DNA of 21,945 bases from Bacillota bacterium (GCA_023428885.1 JAEYWQ010000039.1:1-21945), one strand, 5' to 3'; positions 1-8,600 are shown, numbered from the stretch's first letter. Made by a program: numbers and translations. Notes: generated from the sequence alone by a model not told the origin.

Positions 1-525
1 ATCATTACCTCCATTAACTTGTTAGAGCAATTAGGTGCTTATGAAGATGATTTAGACTATGTATTCTACGATGTACTTGGTGACGTTGTGTGTGGCGGTT
101 TTGCAATGCCAATCCGTGAAGGTAAAGCACAGGAAATCTACATTGTCTGTTCCGGTGAGATGATGGCCTTATATGCAGCCAACAATATTGCCAAAGGTAT
201 TCAAAAGTATGCCAATACTGGTGGGGTTCGTCTCGGAGGCCTCATCTGTAACTCCAGAAAAGTAGATGGGGAAGCAGATCTAGTGGCGGCGGTAGCCAAA
301 GAGTTAGGAACTCAGATGATTCACTTTGTACCTCGGGATAACGATGTACAAAGAGCTGAGATTAATAAAAAAACAGTAATCGATTATAGTCCTACTGTAC
401 CACAAGCAGATGAGTACAGACAGTTGGCACAAAAGATTGATAGTAATGAGATGTTTGTTATTCCTAAACCAATGTCCATTGAACGTTTAGAAAGCATCCT
501 AATGGAGCATGGAATCTTAGATTAA
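1..525 (+). CDS. nifH: Nitrogenase iron protein NifH, 3' part (5' end outside window)
   Basis: NifH is the ATP-dependent reductase that passes electrons from its [4Fe-4S] cluster to NifDK and also takes part in cofactor maturation. The frame is open from the first base, so the gene is cut by the window edge and is not a short protein. About 174 residues are present, against roughly 270-290 for the full family. The first residues, IITSIN, align just after the CAGRG motif, so the P-loop, the first cluster cysteine (Cys97 in Azotobacter vinelandii) and the ADP-ribosylatable Arg100 lie upstream. The second cluster cysteine (Cys132) is present in DVVCGGFAMP, in the switch II region. The end runs into nifI1 after 16 bp, with a GGGAG ribosome site between. 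Identification is firm. Whether the missing half is intact cannot be seen. Confidence 0.97.
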   Translation: MITSINLLEQLGAYEDDLDYVFYDVLGDVVCGGFAMPIREGKAQEIYIVCSGEMMALYAANNIAKGIQKYANTGGVRLGGLICNSRKVDGEADLVAAVAKELGTQMIHFVPRDNDVQRAEINKKTVIDYSPTVPQADEYRQLAQKIDSNEMFVIPKPMSIERLESILMEHGILD

Positions 526-541
526 GAAGGGAGAAATAATT

Positions 542-868
542 ATGGTATTAGTTCGATCAATCGTTAGACCAGAGAAAGTTGGAGTGGTTTTATCTGAATT
601 ATTATCCGCAGGCTTTCCTGCAGTAACTAAGATGGATGTATATGGTCGTGGTAAACAAAAGGGGGTTAAAGTTGGTGACCTTTATTATGATGAAATCCCA
701 AAAGAAATGCTTCTTATGGTAGTAAAGGATGAGGATAAGGATGATGTGATTAGAATCATTATGAAGTATGCAAGAACTGGCGAAAATGGACACTTTGGAG
801 ATGGTAGAATCTTTGTTAGCCCAGTAGAGGAGGCTTATACCATTAGTACTAAGAAAAAAGGACTATAA
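542..868 (+). CDS. nifI1: Nitrogenase PII-like regulator NifI1
   Basis: This 108-residue GlnB-like protein follows nifH and precedes a second PII-like gene and nifD, the diagnostic place of nifI1 in methanogens and clostridia. By family knowledge (Methanococcus maripaludis), NifI1 and NifI2 form a complex that binds dinitrogenase and blocks it when ammonium is supplied, with 2-oxoglutarate relieving the block. Visible features are the N-terminal PII strand MVLVRSIVRPEKVGVVLSEL, the VYGRGKQKG segment entering the T-loop, and the C-terminal ARTGENGHFGDGRIFV motif. The T-loop region differs from canonical GlnB and there is no obvious uridylylation tyrosine context. The start is supported by the site AAGGGAGA about 8 bp upstream. 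Only 14 bp separate it from nifI2, so co-translation is likely. Confidence 0.95.
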   Translation: MVLVRSIVRPEKVGVVLSELLSAGFPAVTKMDVYGRGKQKGVKVGDLYYDEIPKEMLLMVVKDEDKDDVIRIIMKYARTGENGHFGDGRIFVSPVEEAYTISTKKKGL

Positions 869-882
869 TAGGAGGACTGCTT

Positions 883-1272
883 ATGAAAGAAGTAATGGCA
901 ATCGTCAGATTGAACAAAGTCAGTGTGACAAAGCAAGCCTTGGCGGAAGCAGGGTTTCCGGCATTTACCTGCCGTAGGGTCCTTGGGCGAGGGAAAAAAA
1001 GTGTAGACTTAGCAATCATGCAGGCCATCCTGGATACTGGTGAATTACCAGTTTCTCCAATTGGTGAAAACCTTACCGAGCCGGGACGTTTGATATCAAA
1101 GAGAATCTTCAACTTAATCATCAAGGAAGAGGATGTAGATAAGGTGGTGAACACGATGATAGAAGCCAATTCTACAGGGAATCCGGGAGATGGTAAGATA
1201 TTTGTGTTACCTATCATGGATGCATACCGTATACGTAATGGTGAACAACAAACAGATTCGGAATCGTATTGA
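883..1272 (+). CDS. nifI2: Nitrogenase PII-like regulator NifI2
   Basis: This is the second PII-like protein of the pair, 129 residues. It starts MKEVMAIVRLNKVSVT, has the VLGRGKKSVD segment, a longer T-loop region (about residues 40-75) than NifI1, and ends with the family motif STGNPGDGKIFVLPI. By homology it partners NifI1 in ammonium-dependent inhibition of NifDK and is thought to carry the 2-oxoglutarate/ATP response. The start is set by AGGAGG 7-8 bp upstream. A 112-bp gap containing two hairpins separates it from nifD. The last dozen residues are polar and not conserved. Confidence is high because both sequence and gene order agree. Confidence 0.95.
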   Translation: MKEVMAIVRLNKVSVTKQALAEAGFPAFTCRRVLGRGKKSVDLAIMQAILDTGELPVSPIGENLTEPGRLISKRIFNLIIKEEDVDKVVNTMIEANSTGNPGDGKIFVLPIMDAYRIRNGEQQTDSESY

Positions 1273-1305
1273 TAGTAGATTTATCAATCAGGAATTTGTA
1301 ATGAC

Positions 1306-1368
1306 CTCAAATTCGTGGTTTGTAGACAGCATGTAGGGTTAGTGCGCCTAATTTCGCGGTTTTTAGGC
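1306..1368 (+). promoter_or_regulatory. Two tandem look-alike stem-loops before nifD
   Basis: The gap between nifI2 and nifD holds an imperfect direct repeat of about 20 bp (1310-1329 and 1350-1370; AATTCGTGGTTT versus AATTTCGCGGTTT). Each copy folds as the loop region of a small hairpin. The first pairs CTCAAA with TTTG(T)AG (1306-1325), and the second pairs GCCTAA with TTAGGC (1346-1368). The stems differ in sequence but keep pairing, while the loop-side sequence is similar. No T-run follows, so these are not intrinsic terminators. They end a few bases before the nifD ribosome site GGAGG. A role in mRNA processing, stability or protein binding is an inference. Confidence 0.45.
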
Positions 1369-1384
1369 AGAATGGAGGATTAGG

Positions 1385-2986
1385 ATGAGTGTACGTGAAA
1401 GTGTTTTAGATCAATACAGTTCAAGAGTATATAAGAATCGTAAAGAGCATGTAATAACCGTTGGGGAAGGCAATAACGTTATTGCAGCAAATACAAGAGC
1501 AATACCAGGGATTATCACTCAAAGAGGTTGTTGCTTTGCAGGTTGTAAGGGTGTAGTACTCGGGCCAATGAAGGATGCAGTTATTATTGTTCACGGGCCA
1601 ATCGGATGTGCCTATTATACCTGGGGAACGAGAAGACACAAAGCCAAAGCAGATGAACGTGATGGTGAAAAGGCTGAAAGTTATTTAGAATATTGTTTTT
1701 CAACGGATATGCAGGAGTCCGATATCGTATTCGGTGGAGAAAAGAAGCTTCGTAAAGCAATTGAAGAGGCAGTAAACTTACTTCACCCTAAGGTTATCTT
1801 CATCTGTTCCACCTGCCCGGTTGGACTGATCGGTGATGATATTCATGCCGTGGCAAAATGGGCACAAGGGGAATTTGATATAAAGTGCGTGGCATTCAGC
1901 TGTGAAGGTTATAAGGGGGTTAGCCAGTCTGCAGGTCATCATATTGCGAACAATCAGTTGATTCGCTATGTGATTGGTACCGGTGATAAGCAACCTAAGA
2001 CAAATTACTCTATTAATATTCTTGGTGAGTATAACATTGGTGGTGATGGATGGGAAGCGGAGCGTATTTTAAAAAGATGTGGAATTGAGGTCCTCTCGAT
2101 CTTTACTGGTAGTAGTAGCTATCGTGATTTAAAAAATGCCCATTTAGCTGCACTGAATGTGGTGCAATGTCATCGATCCATTAATTACGTTGCTGATATG
2201 ATGAAAGATAAGTATGGAATTGACTGGATTAAAGTAAATTTTGTTGGAATAGATTCGATGTGTAAAGCTTTGCGTGATATTGGTGAGTATTTCGGGGATG
2301 AAGCATTAAAAAACCGCATTGAAGAGGTTATTGCTGATGAGTTAGACACTATCAAAGAAGACATTGATTACTATGCAAGTAAGTTAAAAGGAAAGACAGC
2401 TGCCTTATATGTGGGTGGATCCAGAGCACATCATTATCAGATGCTACTCAATGATTTTGGAATTCGTACCGTTCTCGCAGGTTATGAGTTTGCACATCGA
2501 GATGACTATGAAGGTAGAGAAGTGATACCTGATATTAAGCCGGATGCAGATTCGAAGAATATAGAGAGTATTGAAGTTGAGCCAGATCCTAAGTTTTATA
2601 AAGTATTCTTAAGCGAAGAGCAGCGTATTGAATTAAAAGATAAAGGTGTAGAGCTCAATGATTATTCTGGTATGGTAAAAGGGATGGATGGTGGAGCTAT
2701 TATCACGGATGACTTAAATCATTTTGAAACTGAAGAGTTTTTAAAAATCTTAAAACCAGATATCTTCTTCTCAGGTATTAAAGATAAGTTTATAGCTCAG
2801 AAGAGTGGAATGTTATCCAGGCAGTTACACTCTTATGATTATAGCGGGCCATATGCAGGCTTTAAGGGGGCCGTTAATTTTGGTAGAGATCTTGTCATGG
2901 GATTATATACACCAGCTTGGAGTTACATCAAGGCTCCATGGAAGACTCGGCCATCCTTACAAGGAACCGTAGGAGGTGAATGCTAA
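1385..2986 (+). CDS. nifD: Nitrogenase MoFe protein alpha chain NifD
   Basis: NifD is the alpha subunit of dinitrogenase (alpha2beta2) and holds the FeMo-cofactor where N2 is reduced. All key residues are visible. P-cluster ligands are Cys49 (RGC), Cys75 (GPIGC) and Cys144 (STCPVG). FeMo-co ligands are Cys262 (VVQCHRS) and His482 (RQLHSYDYSGPY). The equivalents of Val70 and Arg96 of A. vinelandii (Val57, Arg83) and the HH pair of GVSQSAGHHIAN also match. The offset to A. vinelandii numbering is constant at 13 up to Cys262, but His482 matches His442, so about 53 residues are inserted between them; this is the insertion known from C. pasteurianum NifD. Extra cysteines sit at 50 and 54. The start follows GGAGG. 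The TAA stop shares one base with the preferred nifK ATG. Confidence 0.98.
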   Translation: MSVRESVLDQYSSRVYKNRKEHVITVGEGNNVIAANTRAIPGIITQRGCCFAGCKGVVLGPMKDAVIIVHGPIGCAYYTWGTRRHKAKADERDGEKAESYLEYCFSTDMQESDIVFGGEKKLRKAIEEAVNLLHPKVIFICSTCPVGLIGDDIHAVAKWAQGEFDIKCVAFSCEGYKGVSQSAGHHIANNQLIRYVIGTGDKQPKTNYSINILGEYNIGGDGWEAERILKRCGIEVLSIFTGSSSYRDLKNAHLAALNVVQCHRSINYVADMMKDKYGIDWIKVNFVGIDSMCKALRDIGEYFGDEALKNRIEEVIADELDTIKEDIDYYASKLKGKTAALYVGGSRAHHYQMLLNDFGIRTVLAGYEFAHRDDYEGREVIPDIKPDADSKNIESIEVEPDPKFYKVFLSEEQRIELKDKGVELNDYSGMVKGMDGGAIITDDLNHFETEEFLKILKPDIFFSGIKDKFIAQKSGMLSRQLHSYDYSGPYAGFKGAVNFGRDLVMGLYTPAWSYIKAPWKTRPSLQGTVGGEC

Positions 2987-4350
2987 TGCTGAATTACACA
3001 CCGAAAGAAATAACAGAGCGTACCGCTCTTCGCATCAATCCAGCAAAAACATGTCAGCCAGTAGGTGCTATGTATGCAGCACTAGGAGTCCATGGCTGTT
3101 TACCACACAGTCATGGTTCTCAAGGCTGTTGTGCATTTCATCGCATGTTTTTAACAAGACACTTTAAAGATCCTGCCATGGCTTCCTCAAGTTCTTTTAC
3201 CGAAGGTGCATCTGTATTCGGAGGTGGCAGTAACTTAAAAACTGCTGCCAAGAATATCTTTGATATCTACAAACCTGAAATCATTGCAGTTCATACCACC
3301 TGTCTTTCGGAGACGATTGGTGATGACTTAAATGCTTTAATTACCGATATAGAAGTTCCAGAAGGTCGATATATGGTTCATTGTAACACACCAAGTTACT
3401 ATGGTTCACATATCACTGGCTTTTCCAATATGGTATCAGGATTTATCAAATACCTTTCTAAGAAAACGAAAACATCAAATGGTAAGATTTGCTTAATGCC
3501 TGGCTTTGTAAACCCAGGGGATATGCGTGAATATAAGAAACTGATGAAAGCCATGAAAGTAGACTATACCATGCTTCCAGATACCAGTGCTGTCATGGAT
3601 GCTCCAATGACTGGAACGTATGACATGTATCCGCTTGGTGGGACTAAGGTTAAAGATATTATTGAACTGGGTGCTTGTATAAAAACCGTAGCCTTAGGTG
3701 TGCAGACCTCGGAAGCATCCGCAGAAACCTTAAAAAAGAAGTGTGAGGTTGATTATACTCTATTACCACTTCCTATGGGTGTAGAAGCAACAGATAACTT
3801 CATTATGGAACTTGAGAGTATTTCAAAGGTGGAAGTTCCATATGAGATTGAAGAAGAACGAGGACAGTTAGTGGATATTATGGTAGACATTCACCCATAT
3901 ACCCATGGAAAGAAGGTAGCCATCTTTGGAGACCCAGATACGGTATTAGGAATTGCAGCTTTTTGCTTAGAACTTGGTATGATACCAAAATTCCTAGTAA
4001 CTGGTACACCGGGAGCAGCCTTTGAAAAAGCAGCTAAACATCTGTTTGATAAATTTGGTGTTGCTGATTGCATTGCAAAAGCAGAGGGAGACTTATTTTT
4101 ATTACATCAGTGGATTAAGAATGAAAGGGTTGACCTACTCATTGGTGGAACCCATGGTAAGAATATTGCAAGAGCTGAGGAGCTTCCACTCGTTCGTATG
4201 GGCTTTCCTATTATTGATCGCTATATCCATTCTTATATGCCACTGGTTGGTTACCGTGGTGCAATGAGAATGGCAGAATTAATTGCAAATGCACTGATGG
4301 ATTATCAAGATAGCCATTGTGAGGAAGAAGATGTTGAAATGGTTATGTAA
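2986..4350 (+). CDS. nifK: Nitrogenase MoFe protein beta chain NifK
   Basis: NifK is the beta subunit of dinitrogenase and shares the P-cluster with NifD. The three ligands are Cys23 (KTCQPVG), Cys48 (GSQGC) and Cys106 (HTTCLSETIGDD), with a constant offset of 47 to A. vinelandii numbering. At 454 residues it is of the short clostridial form, lacking the N-terminal extension of proteobacterial NifK. Two in-frame ATGs exist, at 2980 and 2986. The second is preferred because AGGAGG at 2971-2976 is 9 bp from it but only 3 bp from the first, and the product then starts MLNYTPKEI like C. pasteurianum NifK. The start overlaps the nifD stop (TAATG), which suggests translational coupling and equal subunit output. 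A hairpin with a T-run follows the stop. Confidence 0.98.
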   Translation: MLNYTPKEITERTALRINPAKTCQPVGAMYAALGVHGCLPHSHGSQGCCAFHRMFLTRHFKDPAMASSSSFTEGASVFGGGSNLKTAAKNIFDIYKPEIIAVHTTCLSETIGDDLNALITDIEVPEGRYMVHCNTPSYYGSHITGFSNMVSGFIKYLSKKTKTSNGKICLMPGFVNPGDMREYKKLMKAMKVDYTMLPDTSAVMDAPMTGTYDMYPLGGTKVKDIIELGACIKTVALGVQTSEASAETLKKKCEVDYTLLPLPMGVEATDNFIMELESISKVEVPYEIEEERGQLVDIMVDIHPYTHGKKVAIFGDPDTVLGIAAFCLELGMIPKFLVTGTPGAAFEKAAKHLFDKFGVADCIAKAEGDLFLLHQWIKNERVDLLIGGTHGKNIARAEELPLVRMGFPIIDRYIHSYMPLVGYRGAMRMAELIANALMDYQDSHCEEEDVEMVM

Positions 4351-4377
4351 GATGCCAATGGCACAATTTGAATTTTT

Positions 4378-4415
4378 GAGGGTAGATAGCAAGGTTGCTA
4401 TCATACCCTCTTTTT
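4378..4415 (+). terminator. Intrinsic terminator-like hairpin between nifK and nifE
   Basis: A long inverted repeat, GAGGGTAGATAGCAA paired with TTGCTATCaTACCCTC (one bulged A at 4403), is followed at once by five Ts (4411-4415). The stem is about 13-15 bp with a 4-6 base loop, the standard shape of an intrinsic terminator. It lies 27 bp after nifK and 53 bp before nifE, and no convincing promoter is seen between it and nifE. It is best read as a partial terminator or mRNA 3'-end stabiliser that lowers nifEN-B expression relative to nifHDK; this function is inferred. Confidence 0.8.
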
Positions 4416-4468
4416 GGATTTAGAAGCAAAAGGTACTAGGTGCAAATAGATGCAAGGGAGGTAGAGAT

Positions 4469-5830
4469 ATGCAGGATGTCTTAGAAGAGAGAAAGCAGTT
4501 CATTGTATATAAAAGTTCAGGGGGCTGTTCTGGTAACGGTATTCGGTGTGAAGAAAACAGTATCTCCGGTGCTGTGAGTCAACGAGCTTGTGTCTATTGT
4601 GGAGCAAGAGTTGTTCTAAATCCCATTACGGATGCCTTCCATATCGTTCATGGACCGATTGGCTGTGCAAGTTATACCTGGGATATTCGTGGAAGCTTAT
4701 CAAGTGGAGAGGAAATCTATCGGAATAGTTTTTCTACGGATCTTCAAGAAACAGATGTTATCTTTGGAGGTGAGAAGAAGCTTTCTGCAGCAATCGAAGA
4801 GCTAATTACAACTTATGATGCTAAACTGATTTTTGTTTATGCTACTTGTATTGTTGGTGTCATTGGTGATGATATTGAAGCAGTCTGTAAGGCGATAGAA
4901 CAAAAGTACCAGGTGCATGTCATTCCTGTAAAATCGCCTGGATTTTCAGGAAATAAATCAACTGGATATAAGATGGCCTGTAATGCAATTATGCAGTTAC
5001 TCCGCCAATATCCTGCGACAAAGAAAACAAGAGGAATTAACTTGTTAGGTGATTTTAACTTAGCAGGTGAACTCTGGATTATAAAGAATTATCTAAAAGA
5101 ATTAGGTATTGAGCTGGTGTCAACCTTTACTGGTGATGCAAGCTATGAAAACCTAATCAAAGCACCTGAGGCCAGCCTTAATGTTGTTCAGTGTGCAGGT
5201 TCCAGTACTTACCTTGCAAACTTAATGGAAGAGGAGATGGGAATTCCCTTTATCAAGGTAAGTTTCTTTGGAATTGAAGATACCACGGATTCTTTAATAC
5301 GAATTGCCGATGCATTATCTGATTCGATGGCACGGGATGCGGCAATCCGGTTTACAAGACGTAAAACCCAGGAATTATCAGTTGTTATAGATCAATACAA
5401 GAAAAATCTTGAAGGGAAGAAAGCTGCCATCTATGTTGGAGGAGGCTTCAAGGCTATATCCTTAATTCGTCAATTTGAAGCTATGGGAATAGAAACCGTG
5501 GTAGTGGGAACCCAAACTGGTAAAAAAGAAGATTATGAGATTATTGAGAGTATCGTTAAGAAGGATACGATTATCCTTGATGATGCCAATCCAGCGGAAC
5601 TAGAAGGTTTTATTAAAGCAAAGCAGGCAGATATCCTGGTAGGAGGTGTGAAAGAGCGTCCGCTAGCATATAAACTTGGTATCGCATTTTGTGATCATAA
5701 TCATGAGCGTAAGCATCCCCTCGCTGGGTTTGAGGGAGTGGTGAATTTCACAAGAGAGATTAATGCAAGCATTAATCATCCAGTTTGGGATTATGTGAAA
5801 AGGCTGGAGACAGGAGGGAGATATGAATAA
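4469..5830 (+). CDS. nifE: FeMo-cofactor scaffold protein NifE
   Basis: NifE pairs with NifN as the NifDK-like scaffold on which the NifB product is turned into FeMo-co before transfer to apo-NifDK. The 453-residue protein shows the NifE pattern: cluster ligands Cys41 (RAC), Cys66 (GPIGC) and Cys127 (YATCIVG), plus Cys242 in VVQCAGSSTYL, equivalent to NifD Cys275. The NifD cofactor histidine motif (RQLHS) is absent; the corresponding region reads LGIAFCDHNHERKHPLAGFEG. This separates it from a second NifD. Extra N-terminal cysteines lie at 20, 27 and 44. The start at 4469 follows GGGAGG at about 8 bp. The gene overlaps the nifN-B start by 8 bp, as expected for two parts of one complex. Confidence 0.96.
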   Translation: MQDVLEERKQFIVYKSSGGCSGNGIRCEENSISGAVSQRACVYCGARVVLNPITDAFHIVHGPIGCASYTWDIRGSLSSGEEIYRNSFSTDLQETDVIFGGEKKLSAAIEELITTYDAKLIFVYATCIVGVIGDDIEAVCKAIEQKYQVHVIPVKSPGFSGNKSTGYKMACNAIMQLLRQYPATKKTRGINLLGDFNLAGELWIIKNYLKELGIELVSTFTGDASYENLIKAPEASLNVVQCAGSSTYLANLMEEEMGIPFIKVSFFGIEDTTDSLIRIADALSDSMARDAAIRFTRRKTQELSVVIDQYKKNLEGKKAAIYVGGGFKAISLIRQFEAMGIETVVVGTQTGKKEDYEIIESIVKKDTIILDDANPAELEGFIKAKQADILVGGVKERPLAYKLGIAFCDHNHERKHPLAGFEGVVNFTREINASINHPVWDYVKRLETGGRYE

Positions 5831-8600
5831 AAAGATTAAACCAATGGTCAGCTTAAATGTTAACCCTTGTAAGATGTGTATGCCAATGGGCGTAGTCACT
5901 GCTTTCTATGGAATCAAGAATGGAATCTCGATCTTACATGGATCCCAGGGGTGTAGTACCTATATAAGAAGACATATGGCGACTCACTATAATGAGCCCG
6001 TAGATATTGCATCCTCTTCCTTGACTGAGCATGGAACTGTATATGGAGGAGAAGAAAACTTATTGTTTGGGTTAAAGAACTTAATACAACTTTATCATCC
6101 TGAGGTGATTGGAGTGGCTACAACCTGTCTTGCAGAAACTATCGGAGAAGATATTTCCCGAATCATAGGTAGATTTTATGAAGAAAATGAGGAATATCAG
6201 AATATAACAATTATCCCGGTTCCATCTCCGGGTTATGGTGGTACTCAGTATGAGGGTTATATGAGAGCCCTCTACCAGATTGTAACTAGCGTGGATCAAG
6301 ACCCTAGCCCGAATGGGAAAATTAATGTTATCACTAGCATGATAAGCCCTGCGGATACCAGATATCTAAAGGAGGTATTTGAGCTGTATGGCTTGGAGAT
6401 GATTCTGCTACCTGATCTATCAGATAACCTGGATGGAGGCTATCATAGTAGTTATCAAAGACTTCCGAGAGCAGGGACAGATATTAAGGATATTAAAACA
6501 ATGGCAGGAGCAAGGTTTACCATCGAGCTGGGAACTGCTTATGAAGGACCTTCGATTGGAACCTATCTGGAAGAAAACTACCAGGTTCCATATCAGAGAA
6601 TGAATCTACCAGTGGGACTAAGAGATACGGATGCCTTTTATGATCTCCTTGCCAGGCTAGCTGAAGTGAGACTCAAAAGTATGGAGGATATAAGAAGTAT
6701 TCATATAGCTTGCCTGTTACATCTGAATAGAGAGATAAGTATTCCAAGGAGATTAACTCAAAATCGCGGAAGATACCTGGATGCCATGATCGATTCTCAT
6801 AAGTATAATGGGGAAGCCAGAGCTGTCATCTATGGGGAACCTGATTTTGTTGTCTCAACGGCTAGACTTTGCATGGAGAATGGGGTTATGCCAATAATCA
6901 TTGCAACTGGTTCAAAAAACACTAAGCTGAAAAACTTATTGCAGGCGGAGGTAAAAGCCCTGGCAGACCGGTATTTTATAGATAAATATAAAATTTTAAT
7001 CGACATTGATTTTAAAGAAATTGAATATTACGCAAAAGAGCTTAAGGCGAATCTTATGATTGGTAATTCTGATGGGAGAAGGATCGAAGAGGAATTAAGT
7101 ATTCCCTTGATTCGCAGAGGATTTCCAATTCATGATCGGGTTGGAGGTCAGAGGCTTAGGATGCTGGGATATGAAGGATCTCTTACCTTGCTGGATGACA
7201 TTGCAAATACAATGCTGATAAAAAAAGAAGGGAACTTTAGAAAAGATTTGTATGAAGAGTACTACCTGCAAGGATCGAAAAAAGAAAATGATAAAACGAC
7301 GGATAAAGAAAATGAAAAAGAAAAGGATAAAGCAAAAAGCTTGGAAATTGACATAGAGCAAAGAACGAAAACCCATCCCTGTTATAGCTGTGGAAGCGGT
7401 AATAATTACGCTAGAATGCATCTTCCAATTGCTCCTAAGTGTAATATTCAATGTAATTATTGTGTCCGAAAGTATGACTGCCCAAATGAGAGTCGGCCGG
7501 GGGTAACCACTAAGGTATTAACTCCACTAGAAGCAGTTGAGAAGTTTAAGTACGTGAAGCATAAGATACCGAATCTAACCGTGGTAGGAATAGCAGGACC
7601 TGGTGATGCCTTGGCCAACTTTGATGAAACAAAAGAAACGTTAGAAATGATTCGCAAAGAAGATCCAAACATTACATTTTGCTTATCTACTAATGGTTTG
7701 ATGTTACCTACCTATGCTGGTCAGCTGATAGAACTTGGAGTGTCACATCTGACGGTTACGATGAATGCAGTAGATCCTATCATTGGTGGACAGATCTATA
7801 AGCATATTGATTTTATGGGGAATCGTTATTATGGCGAGAGTGCTGGGGCTATCCTCTTAGCTAATCAGCTTGCTGGGTTAAAGATTATGGTAGAACATGG
7901 AATTGTCTGCAAGGTTAATATCGTATCCCTAAAAGGAGTTAATGACCAGCATATCCCGGAAGTAGTTAAAAAGGTAAAGGAAATCGGGGTGTATATTACG
8001 AATATTATGCCAATGATCAGCGTTGCCGGTAGTGCGTTTGAACATCTGGAATCCTTAAATCATAAAGAATTGACTACTCTTCGTAATGAATGCAGTAAGA
8101 TACTAAAACAAATGTATCATTGTAAGCAGTGTCGTGCAGATGCGATTGGGACGTTAGAGGAGGATGTGTCGATTGAATACAACCAATGCGCTTCCTGTAA
8201 GGAAACAGACCCTGAGAAATTGACCGAAATTGCGAAGAAGGTGACAAAGACATATCGCTTTGCAGTAGCAAGCAAGAGTGGTATGTTAGTAGATCAACAT
8301 TTTGGGCATGCATCGGAATTCTATATCTATGAATGTAAGAATGAAGAGGCTGTGTTTAAGGAGAGAAGGGGGGTAGAACAGTATTGCAATGGTTCAGAGC
8401 TCTGTGAAGATACTAAGGATAAGATAGATAATCTTCTTCATACCATCAAAGACTGTGATGGTGTTATAGCCATGAGAATCGGAGAAGCACCAAAGCAAAA
8501 AATGAAGGCACAAAAGATAGCGATTTGTACGACTTATGATCGAATTGAGACAGCAGTGATTCAATTTACCAAACAATTGATTTGTGAGCAAACTAGTTAA
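5823..8600 (+). CDS. nifN-B: NifN-NifB fusion with C-terminal NifX-like domain
   Basis: This 925-residue protein joins three modules. Residues 1 to about 465 are NifN, the partner of NifE, with NPCKMC near the start, HGSQGC and TTCLAETIGED. A lysine/glutamate-rich linker of about 40 residues follows (about 470-510). Residues about 515-805 are NifB, a radical SAM enzyme that fuses [4Fe-4S] clusters around a carbide: HPCYSC (Cys520, Cys523), the SAM-cluster motif Cys540/Cys544/Cys547 in CNIQCNYC, NESRPGV, and the late HCKQCRADAIG pair Cys767/Cys770. Residues about 811-925 are a NifX/NafY-like cofactor-binding domain (YRFAVASKSGMLVDQHFGHA). The frame is continuous, so the fusion is real and not a frameshift. 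A nifN-B fusion is known in C. pasteurianum. Fusion would hand the NifB product directly to the NifEN scaffold. Confidence 0.96.
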   Translation: MNKKIKPMVSLNVNPCKMCMPMGVVTAFYGIKNGISILHGSQGCSTYIRRHMATHYNEPVDIASSSLTEHGTVYGGEENLLFGLKNLIQLYHPEVIGVATTCLAETIGEDISRIIGRFYEENEEYQNITIIPVPSPGYGGTQYEGYMRALYQIVTSVDQDPSPNGKINVITSMISPADTRYLKEVFELYGLEMILLPDLSDNLDGGYHSSYQRLPRAGTDIKDIKTMAGARFTIELGTAYEGPSIGTYLEENYQVPYQRMNLPVGLRDTDAFYDLLARLAEVRLKSMEDIRSIHIACLLHLNREISIPRRLTQNRGRYLDAMIDSHKYNGEARAVIYGEPDFVVSTARLCMENGVMPIIIATGSKNTKLKNLLQAEVKALADRYFIDKYKILIDIDFKEIEYYAKELKANLMIGNSDGRRIEEELSIPLIRRGFPIHDRVGGQRLRMLGYEGSLTLLDDIANTMLIKKEGNFRKDLYEEYYLQGSKKENDKTTDKENEKEKDKAKSLEIDIEQRTKTHPCYSCGSGNNYARMHLPIAPKCNIQCNYCVRKYDCPNESRPGVTTKVLTPLEAVEKFKYVKHKIPNLTVVGIAGPGDALANFDETKETLEMIRKEDPNITFCLSTNGLMLPTYAGQLIELGVSHLTVTMNAVDPIIGGQIYKHIDFMGNRYYGESAGAILLANQLAGLKIMVEHGIVCKVNIVSLKGVNDQHIPEVVKKVKEIGVYITNIMPMISVAGSAFEHLESLNHKELTTLRNECSKILKQMYHCKQCRADAIGTLEEDVSIEYNQCASCKETDPEKLTEIAKKVTKTYRFAVASKSGMLVDQHFGHASEFYIYECKNEEAVFKERRGVEQYCNGSELCEDTKDKIDNLLHTIKDCDGVIAMRIGEAPKQKMKAQKIAICTTYDRIETAVIQFTKQLICEQTS

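Noticed and set aside
849..1217. Minus-strand open frame of about 122 residues over nifI2
   Set aside because: It is a shadow of a conserved gene, has no ribosome site, and its composition does not look like a protein family.
1310..1370. Direct repeats before nifD as a start of a CRISPR array
   Set aside because: Only two imperfect copies with a 20-bp gap and no further units; the hairpin pattern explains them better.
2980..2985. Upstream in-frame ATG for nifK
   Set aside because: Only 3 bp from AGGAGG. The ATG at 2986 has 9 bp spacing and gives the known clostridial N-terminus MLNYTPKEI.
5823..8600. nifN-B as a sequencing or frameshift artefact joining two genes
   Set aside because: The frame is continuous through a plausible linker, no stop or start with ribosome site was found at the junction, and the same fusion is known in clostridia.
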